Shown here in pieces: positions 56,331 to 64,000 of a DNA stretch of 64,000 nt. The position numbers and the translations under genes were made by a program. The stretch is from positions 69,605,771-69,669,770 of the forward strand of contig NC_080672.1 of assembly GCF_030247195.1 (NCBI RefSeq). The letters run 5' to 3'. Under the pieces are notes generated by a model. That model had not been told where the DNA came from, made no database searches, and was given only the letters and a program-made list of their open reading frames with translations. Numbering within the stretch: the first letter of the stretch is position 1; every line of letters starts with the position of its first letter. This stretch comes from Topomyia yanbarensis. Its lineage: Eukaryota; Arthropoda; Insecta; Diptera; Culicidae.

Positions 56331-57693
56331 CAACGGCGTAGCCCAGAGAAGTTTTTGGGGTTTAACACCATACAACGCCACCAACCCCCCCCCACCACAC
56401 CCAAAAAAATATTAGATTGAAGTTGAAAATTTATTGATGCAGACTGATTTAATTCAATATTGCAATAACAATTATCTGATCCGTAGATTGATAACCTGTT
56501 GTTGTAAACATCATGAGGACTTTTGATAAATTGTCGGAATGGGGTCCTGATATGTAACTGATCTATTGGTCTTGATTTCACAGTTGTTTAATAGCATCAA
56601 TATCAAATTCCTGCCTGAAAACATTCCAATAGAAAATTACAGAGTTCTGTAATCAATCATAGTCCTCAGATTTATTTTCAAATTGATCTCGTTTTTGTAG
56701 AGATGTACTGTAATAAGGGTCTTTATTTAATTGGAAGAGAAGTTAAAATTGATTTAATGTCTATGAAACATAGAACTGCTCACCAAAAAAATGCATAACT
56801 TTCAACCAATCACTCTAAAAATCGACAATCATACCGGACCGGAGGGAGTATGCAGTGAGGGGTTGCTACTTTAAAATTAAAACTAGTTTAAAATGTATTA
56901 ACAAGTTGAAAATTTTCAGCGAGACCTGGACCTCCCAGATCTTTATCCATGATCCGCCGCTGGTTTCAAGCGATGTTTCAGTATCACATAGTATTTCAAG
57001 ATCGTGGCTGTCGATCCATTGTATGTATGTGCAAATCGTACTGAACATGTAATATTCATTTCCACCATTGTATTGAACATAACCAGCCATGGAATCGTAG
57101 TCTGGACAAATGAGACAAGCACAATTGCACCACTAGGTGGATTAAAACAGGTTTTTATTTTGGGAATGCGTCGAGTTGAGACGAAAACGTAATATGATTA
57201 ATAACGAGGATAACACTTTCTGAATGTAGAGAGAAATTTATGAAAAAAGACGATTTCCATTCGATTCTAGCAGGTTCTGATCGATTTTGATGAGCATTTG
57301 ATTTTTGTTGTATGACCAATTATATGTATAGGTCAAATGTTTAAAAACAGTAATTTAAGGTCAAGATAGCATCATTTTGAAACCGCCAATTTCGGAGGTT
57401 TAGTATCTTCTATGAGTTTTACAAACATTAAACAGCGCATCATTTGATAAAATAATTTTGACGGTATATCGTCCAGGAAGTATTTATGGTGAATTTTCTC
57501 AGATTAATATTCATTACTACAATAAAGTCTCAACAAATTCGCTAAAGACACGAACTCTGTTACTATTTTCTGAAAAATTAATTCTGCATAATTTTAAAAC
57601 TTCAAAAATTACGATTTCGGAATTATGCCGCTTGGACAGTAAGATCGATTTTCACCAAACCCCCACCAAACGGAATTTCTGGCTACGCCGCTG
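56331..57693. mobile_element. hAT-like non-autonomous element of about 1.36 kb
   Basis: Left end caacggcgtagcccagag and right end aatttctggctacgccgctg are inverted repeats, extended by ggggtt and aaccccc blocks. CAGCGGCGTAGCCAGAAA-like termini are common for hAT elements. Flanks actccaag (56323-56330) and atttcaag (57694-57701) match at 6 of 8, fitting an aged 8-bp duplication. The interior has no transposase. Confidence 0.65.
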
Positions 57694-57773
57694 ATTTCAA
57701 GTAAGTAGAAACAAAGTCGTTCTACACTCGTTCACAAGAAACTTCTTCGAATGCTGAATATCTATTATAATAC

Positions 57774-58076
57774 ATTGAAACCCCGATTTTATCAGCCAAA
57801 TATGAACATATGTTTGATGGGCTCCAGCAGACGAACAAGACTGAATTCGAGTAAATCCTTTCTTGAGCATGTTTTCCTTATCATGAAGATGGAAGTATGC
57901 AAAAATAAAAAGTTCATCATAATCAGAAATAGTTATCAGACTACATCAAGGAACGGGAAGCATATTTTAACAGCTTCAGTTTATTAAAAAGAAAAAAAAA
58001 TTGCCCGATTTAGTCAACGTTCCCATTTTGTCAGCCTAAAATACGCCATGAGACTGATAAAAATGGGTCTTTATTG
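57774..58076. mobile_element. Small TA-flanked MITE of 303 bp
   Basis: Left end cattgaaaccccgattttat and right end (inverse) caataaagacccatttttat are similar over about 23 bp and are flanked by TA at 57772-57773 and 58077-58078. The right part (aaaatacgccatgag-ctgataaaa) is also present at 26805-26850. Confidence 0.55.
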
Positions 58077-58599
58077 TATGTATTATTCACTGTGTTTCAC
58101 ATTAATAGGTACATTTCATTTTTGAAGATTTTTTTTTTGCATCGAACTACAACAATTTTTAGGTAGTTTTCAAGGGGTTATTTTATAGGCTTCTTCCAAA
58201 ATTTGGCGAACCTATTCCAATTAATTGGTATACTTAAGGGTTTATATGTTGCAGATAGAGAAAATACTGAAATTTTCAGCTTTTTTCCTACACAATATTA
58301 CGAAAGCTTATTAAACAATTTTTCCTAATAAGTTTGTGAAAATTGTAAACTATTTGAAATTTTTTAATAGTTTTATTTTTTATTTAACCTTGATTTTTTA
58401 ATAAATAGTGACCATCACTTCACAACGTAGTCTATTTTTCATGGCTTGCGGTGAGCACGATTTCTCGAATTGCTGAACTGAAAATTATGGAATAGAAATG
58501 AATTTTTAGTATTCTTTACAGATTTAACTCGCCGCGCAGATAGCTCTGAATTAGACCCGCTAGTGCCCTAAGACGATTTCGCTAGATTTTCAGAACACA

Positions 58600-59130
58600 G
58601 TGATGGCGCCATCTATGCGGTCACAGATTGAACTAAAATTTTCTAACCAAAACATAACTCGTATTATATACTGCAATTCTTCCGAACATACTATTCAGCT
58701 AAATCTAACCATTAATCCACAAAAATGTTTAGTTTGTTAGAACCTAGTACTGATACACTATCATGCATTGCTAGGCCCCATGCAAAACTGACTCAGACAT
58801 CACTTCGTTAAAAGTTTAATAACTTTTCCTATTCGAGTCGGATCGCTTTGCAGTCTTCAACAAAGTTGCAGACAATATAATTATCTTCTTAAGTTTCACT
58901 TTTGGTGATAATCTGATGTATACAGTGCCACCTAGCGGCGAAAATATGAGCAAGAGGGTTTTCTCCATGTAAATTGTCGAAAAATCCCATACAAACTTCA
59001 AGCACGTTGGTCCGGTAGCTAGACTTGTTCGATTTGCTTCAAATTTGGAGCAAGTACTCCTGGTGGGACTAGGAATCGACTCAGGGGTGGGCCGATTGTG
59101 TTTTCAAAAATTCATTATTTTTCTGGGCAG
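58600..59130 (+). repeat. Single arm of the 46385-47575 foldback
   Basis: From gatggcgccatctatgcggt to gtgggccgattg and ctgggcagtct it matches the right arm of the foldback (47037-47570) with few differences. No inverted partner lies next to it. It is either a half-deleted foldback or the original single-arm form. Confidence 0.9.
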
Positions 59131-59329
59131 TCTACTGTGCACCCAGTGCATTAACGCAAGTGACGGAGGGTTATCGAAAAGATTCGGGAAAATGAAAATT
59201 TCAGTAATGATGATGATTTTCCCAAACGGTTCGTTTTCGAGAGGTTTTTATTTGTTCTTTGGCATTAGGATTAGCGATAATAATTCAAATCAAGGATACT
59301 ACTGGGAAGTCACCTTTAGAAAAAGTCGA

Positions 59330-60060
59330 TGTCGAAGTAAAATTTGGAACTATGCACGCATGCACTTCAGAGATAGCGATATCAGGAGCTGCGATTTCAT
59401 TTCAACGCTTTTTTGTGAAAAGAGCGATACTTACGAATGTAAACATAAGGCTTTTTTCATACATGCGAATGAGGGATTTGAAACGCAACAAATTAACCTC
59501 AAAATTTGGATTCTACGATATTGCTTTCTTAAACTACAGCAAAACATACAACGGGCGAAACTGTATTTTTGTTTGTTTATGTAAAGTTTCGCCCTCCACG
59601 CTCCATGCAAACAAACAGGGCGATACTTTTTTGCTAGCAGTTTAGAGGCGAAACTGTTATTTTAGTATTTTTTTAGGATTATCAAGTTGATACCAGCTGT
59701 AAATAGTAACAATGATCGCTATTGAAAAATCACGGACGAAATCGGTGGTGTAGAACGGTAGTTATTGTAAAAAAACGTAAGGGCGATACTTCAATGCTGA
59801 TAGGTGGGACCGAAAAAGTAAACAATCGCCAAAAAGGCGATTCTATCCATTTGTCAATTTCAATAGCAAAAACAAATTTTAATTTAATAATTTCAAATAC
59901 TTTATGAAGTTTTGGGTTTCGATCACTGAATCATGCAATCTAGGATGTAAAAAACACAATAGTTTTTAAATATGAAATAAAACCAAGTCTGGAAATATTC
60001 ACTGTTGATTTTCTTTGAATGGTATCACTGTTAGTATCGCACTTTTCAATAAAAAGCGTT
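59330..60060. repeat. Cluster of GGGCGATACT/GGGCGAAACT motifs, probably a decayed MITE
   Basis: Motif or inverse near 59401, 59533, 59583, 59610, 59647, 59781, 59838 and 60033 in otherwise AT-rich DNA. The repetition on both strands suggests subterminal transposase sites, but termini and duplication were not found. The frames at 59045-59645 span this and the foldback arm and are not gene-like. Confidence 0.4.
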
Positions 60061-60469
60061 GATTTCTTAGTTCTCAGTCGCGTTGGAAATTTGAGTAAAG
60101 TATAAACTTCAAACGATTCAAAAAAAAAATCGATTTTTTGGCTCAGTACAATAAATAACCCCTTCAGGAAAATTCAGTTTTCCCACCACAATTTAGATAT
60201 TTTATTAACAGAGCATTAACAATAATTCGTTTGTATGTCTATTTTATGGGCCATTTTTTCGCTTTCCCATTGATTTGGTTTGAGATTTCTAGCACTGATG
60301 TTGTCCTATGCTGATTTGAGCGATTCTCTGAGTCCTGCCACTATCCCATGTAGTATGTGCATTCAAAAACATCGCGAAGCATCAAGTTCTAAATGTTCTC
60401 AAACGATATAATATCCGAAGAGAGTTATAAAAGTTATAAGAAATGTCTCATCACACTGTTAGGTGGATT

Positions 60470-60980
60470 AAAAACGTTTTTTAAATTTAAATCATTCAAA
60501 TATTTGATTTATTTTAAATATATGATCATTACATTTTAAGGATTTGTTTATTTAGCTTTTTTTTATTCATTTTGTTTATTTGACCTCATTTTATCTATTG
60601 TATTTATTTCCTTCATTGTATGTATTCCAATCGGTTTATTATCTCGTGCATCATTCATTTAATTTATTTTATTATTTTTTTGTGTTATGCAATTTTAAAT
60701 TATTTTTCAGGTTCACACATTTTATTCATTTTAATAATCTGACTAATTTTGTTTAGTCAATCATTTCATTCAGTTCATCTAGAACATTATTTAGACACAA
60801 TTTAATTTATTCTATTAATTATTATTATTTTTAATACCGCTGATTTGTTTTCATTTTATTGTTAAAGACAAACAAAATGAAAAAATGATAAATGATAGAA
60901 AGAAAACAGTTTTATTCATTTTACCACCTTATTCATTTTATTTTATTCATTCTATTCATTTTATTGAATAGAATGTTATT
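60470..60980. repeat. Degenerate TTCATTTTATTTATTT simple sequence
   Basis: Words such as attcattttatt, ttatttattttatt and gttcatctag recur without fixed period. Near 60920-60965 it approaches a true tttattcattttattcat repeat. Composition mirrors 14404-14625 on the other strand. Confidence 0.6.
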
Positions 60981-61129
60981 TATGAACAACCACGTTTTCA
61001 AACAGCTATAACTTTGGGCTTGGACAAGCTTACTTCACAAAAAAGTAAAACTAATAATTGTGACAATCACCGTTTATTTGAGCGCTAATAGTTACAAGGA
61101 ATATCCATAAAACAGAAGTTATTGCAATT

Positions 61130-61245
61130 GTTCTAATTGGATTTCACTGGAGCAGTACTGCCAGAGACATTTTCAGTTATCGGTGAAAAATTATATTTTG
61201 ATATATCTTTGTTATCTTCAAATATTGTTGAAAACTGATAAATTG
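61130..61245 (+). repeat. Dispersed repeat, copy 2 (partner at 22610-22740)
   Basis: gcagtactgccagagaca, tttcagttatcggtgaaa and aaatattgttgaaaactgat correspond in order to the copy at 22610. Confidence 0.6.
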
Positions 61246-61518
61246 TATCAATGTACACTGCTTTCGGCTATCTTTTCTGCCGAATTGAAAACTTTGCTGG
61301 ACGGTCGGTACGTAAAAATTGAGCAGCTTCTCACACTGCTAGATAAACATCTATCATTATCAAAACAGGTTTTTTGTGTTTCTTTACTCTAACGCTTTTA
61401 AGAAAAACAGTTTTGGAACCATGTGCTAGAAAAATATTAGTACAGGGCTCGAAACTGTGCTTATCTCATATCCAGTTACTTGCCAACTTTGCGTGTGTTC
61501 GGCAAACTAATGAATAAT

Positions 61519-61746
61519 CGAAGACTACATATTAAGAAGACTGATATCTCTTTCCTTCCCCCATACAAACGAGAAGCAACAGAGGTTACAGCGACTCTAT
61601 TGAAGGAAGGTAGGAAGCTTTATGTAAAAGTGTATATGTGCGCGTGCATCACTATGGGAAGTACCACCTTTACCCGCAAGTGGCGTTGCTGTTACTGTCT
61701 CCAGATTCTGGACAGAGTTGCCAGTCTTCTTGATATGCAATCTTCG
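61519..61746. mobile_element. MITE of 228 bp with 7-bp target duplication GAATAAT
   Basis: Left end cgaagactacatattaagaa and right end (inverse) cgaagattgcatatcaagaa form a TIR of about 25 bp. gaataat at 61512-61518 and 61747-61753 flanks it exactly; read with neighbouring bases the duplication could be 7 or 8 bp. The internal 90-codon frame is incidental. Confidence 0.8.
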
Positions 61747-61761
61747 GAATAATACAACAGT

Positions 61762-61797
61762 GATAATATCATATATCATATATCATATATTATATGT
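61762..61797 (+). repeat. ATATC/ATATAT microsatellite
   Basis: atatcatatatcatatatca continuing to tatatatta; about 35 bp, adjacent to the MITE target site. Confidence 0.8.
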
Positions 61798-62329
61798 AAG
61801 AAATGTTTCATCTCACTGATAAGTGGACTAAATCGGTTTTTTTATTTGTTGTACAGTTTATTGTATTTGTAGTGAAGTGTTAAGTTAGTGCATTTATGGC
61901 ATTTTTACTGTACTTTTTTAATGTGGAAAGTATAATTGTTTTGTTCATATTGTATTTATCCCATATATTCGGCTTAATCTGTCATGGAATCAACTCTATT
62001 ATTATTACGAGATCTTAAACTTCCAACAACAAAGCAGAGACGCAGAGAACGTGAGAAAAAGCTTCCGAAGCTCACGCAGCCCGCGAGAGTTCATTTCCAC
62101 GCGCGCGCTCTTTCTCATTCTCCGCACGATGAGTGCGAACTGCCAGCCGGCAGCATGAATTTTACCCCAACAAAGTGCATGGAATTAGTTAAATTCGAAG
62201 CACGAACGCGTTTGGATCGTTCCACTAGACGAAACGGATTGGACAATAACGACTATTTGTTTTTAACGCGCGCGTGTCTACCTCCGCCACCGTTCCGCGT
62301 GGGTCTCCACGGTGGAACCTAGGAACAAC

Positions 62330-63300
62330 TGTTACTAATTTTTGTGAAAATTTATGTTTTTTGGACTGTAGAAAAGTGTAAATTTGAACTCATTCGGAAT
62401 CGCAGACCGAAGCTCCCGGAATCAAGGGATCAGTTGAGGAAAATCAAGATATGACGAACGTGTAGGATTGATTGAACCACCACCCATCAAGTATAGTGCA
62501 CGCCTTCTTCATCCTGGCTGAATTGAAGTGTGAAGTACCGATCAATCGAAGCGAAGTGGATCAGAATCGAATGGGTTTTTTTTATTAGTTGTGTAGGTTA
62601 AAGTAACACACCGAAGAAGAGAATCGTCAAGCGGAAGGGTGTAAGGGCGGAATACAAGACATCCTCCCCCGACAGCAGCCCAGCGTTGGAGCAAAAACAA
62701 ACACGAAACGTCGAAGTGGATAACCGATAGAGTAAAGTATGTTGAAGAATTAATCAAGTTGAGGAGTGTGTGAGAAAAAGCTGGAAGCGAATATCGTATA
62801 GGCAAAGAAAAAAAAAAATAAGCAAGTAAATAGTGAGGTGACGAAAGCTGACGAAGGAAATGAGTTAAACGACGCAAAAAGAACAGCTGAGGGGAATACA
62901 CAAGTGACAGGCTGAAACAGTGACAAAAATGATGATCAAGGTGTACCGTTGTGTTCGTCGGTTTAACCGTACTCGGATCAGTCATCGTCGGTTTTCGCAA
63001 GGGTTGTGCCGATTTTTTTTAGTAGTTTGTTTTATTTTCGTTGATTGTTGCTGCTGTTTGTTTGGCCTTTTTTGCCACCCCGCCCTGGTTTGGTTACCCG
63101 TGGGCCTGTGTGACCCTTTCTCGGCCCCCGTCTGTTCTGTCTGTACCCCTGGTTGAAATGTAGTTTTCTGTGTCATCTTGAACTGGTTGGTTTCGTCGTG
63201 TGTGCTGGTTTGCCTGGCTAGGGGGACGTTTGAAACCAAACTGGAGAAGTAATGAAATAAAATGATTACCGGCTGCGGTACTGCGTGGCGAATGGCGTCT
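62330..63300 (+). other. Possible promoter and 5' untranslated exon of a plus-strand host gene
   Basis: Base composition rises from AT-rich to balanced at about 62000, with CG-rich words (acgcgcgcgtg) up to 62280. An initiator-like gatcagttg is at about 62429. 62550-62940 is purine-rich on the plus strand with many short ATG frames, as in long insect 5' UTRs, and 63000-63160 is T/C-rich. No long coding frame or certain splice donor was found, and the 152-codon minus frame here is a complement of the purine-rich tract. The assignment is tentative. Confidence 0.25.
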
Positions 63301-64000
63301 GGACAGATGCATACGCAAAACATGCGGAAGGTGCCCGATGTAGGCAGATAGCAGCTTTTTCGAGCAGGTTAGCCTTTTAGGCAGCGGCTGCTATTGACAG
63401 TATAAAAATTGGAACCTTCTGGCAATGAAATATGGTTCAGATGTGGAACAGGCTTTACGGAAGTAAACAAGTATCGCTTGTGTCAGCTTTGCGTGCATTG
63501 CGTAAGCGTCGTTGTTTCATAAATTCATTATCAAAAACAATATTTTGGTTCAAGTTCATTAACTTTACGACGTAGTCGATGATAAATTAACGGCTTCTGA
63601 TTACAGGACCAGGTCCATCCACCACTTTATCGCTGTCGATTGAAGTACAATTTTAGAATTGATGCTTTAGTCAACCGAAATTGTATGGCCCATTAGCTAC
63701 TCCAAACAACATCCATTATCGATTAACGATAATTACCCCCCTCTAGCCCCTGCAGTATCCGTTAGGCACTGGGCATGTGTTCGACAATCACAAAACCCAC
63801 AACAACCGCAACCAAGCAGCACGACGGTCGCAAGTTCGTTTGTTTTTCGTTGTTGTGTCTCTCCAATCTGTGGTCACGCTCACCTTGATAAGCCTGTATC
63901 GGGGAGGAACTGCTGCCTTTTAAGGAGTACATACCCCCGCTACACCAGCTCAGGCAGTCTAGTAGGCCTCAAGTCGTGTCGAACTGATCGCTTGGTTTGG
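63301..64000. other. No feature recognised to the right edge
   Basis: Balanced composition, no ORF, repeat or RNA gene recognised. Could be intron or intergenic host DNA. Confidence 0.35.

Noticed and set aside
59045..59645. Overlapping 179- and 128-codon plus ORFs
   Set aside because: They start in the foldback arm and run through the GGGCGATACT motif cluster in two frames. No motif or consistent coding signal.
62542..63000. 152-codon minus-strand ORF with hydrophobic stretches
   Set aside because: Complement of a purine-rich tract, which lacks stop codons by composition. No domain, start context or splice evidence.

Overview
The window looks like gene-poor, repeat-dense chromosomal DNA of a culicine mosquito, most likely Aedes. 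The evidence is eukaryotic splice sites, insect core-promoter elements, histone 3' stem-loops, a mosquito-type DD37E (ITmD37E-like) transposon, an I-clade non-LTR retrotransposon and tRNA-related SINEs. The genus is inferred from recalled family resemblance; no database search was run.

Layout. 0-2.2 kb: relics of a DD37E transposase and a non-LTR retrotransposon tail, then a repeat field holding a near-perfect 200-bp hairpin. 3.2-4.2 kb: a roughly 1-kb GGAATA hexanucleotide array. 8.0-14.2 kb: an apparently intact I-clade non-LTR retrotransposon on the minus strand, with ORF1 (gag, three CCHC knuckles) and ORF2 (endonuclease, reverse transcriptase, RNase H). 14.6-18.8 kb: a hAT-like MITE and a 2.6-kb terminal-inverted-repeat element. 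19.7-22.6 kb: a decayed array of histone H3 pseudogenes that still carry promoter remnants and 3' stem-loops. 23.7-24.8 kb: the only well-supported host protein gene, a two-exon secreted Ala/Tyr/Pro-rich cuticle-like protein with TATA box, initiator, signal peptide and poly(A) signal. 25-31.4 kb: a CGCG-rich minisatellite element, long inverted repeats, and an unusual degenerate simple-sequence domain interrupted by a SINE and a reverse-transcriptase relic. 31.5-34.4 kb: comparatively low-repeat DNA with one candidate 60-nt internal exon. 34.4-37.2 kb: two degenerate tandem arrays. 38.9-47.6 kb: two large foldbacks, a gag relic, two DD37E-type transposase relics and a TIR element. 50.4-51.7 kb: a structurally complete but coding-dead DD37E transposon with TIRs and a TA target duplication. 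53.5-61.8 kb: MITEs, a second SINE, a dispersed repeat with a TG tract and half of a foldback. 62.3-63.3 kb: a region that may be the 5' end of a plus-strand host gene continuing past the window.

How it fits together: the host contributes the cuticle-like gene, the dead histone cluster and possibly two gene fragments. Almost everything else is transposon-derived. Only the I-clade element looks capable of encoding functional proteins. The DNA transposons are mostly non-autonomous or dead, and several form long near-palindromes that could give double-stranded RNA if transcribed.
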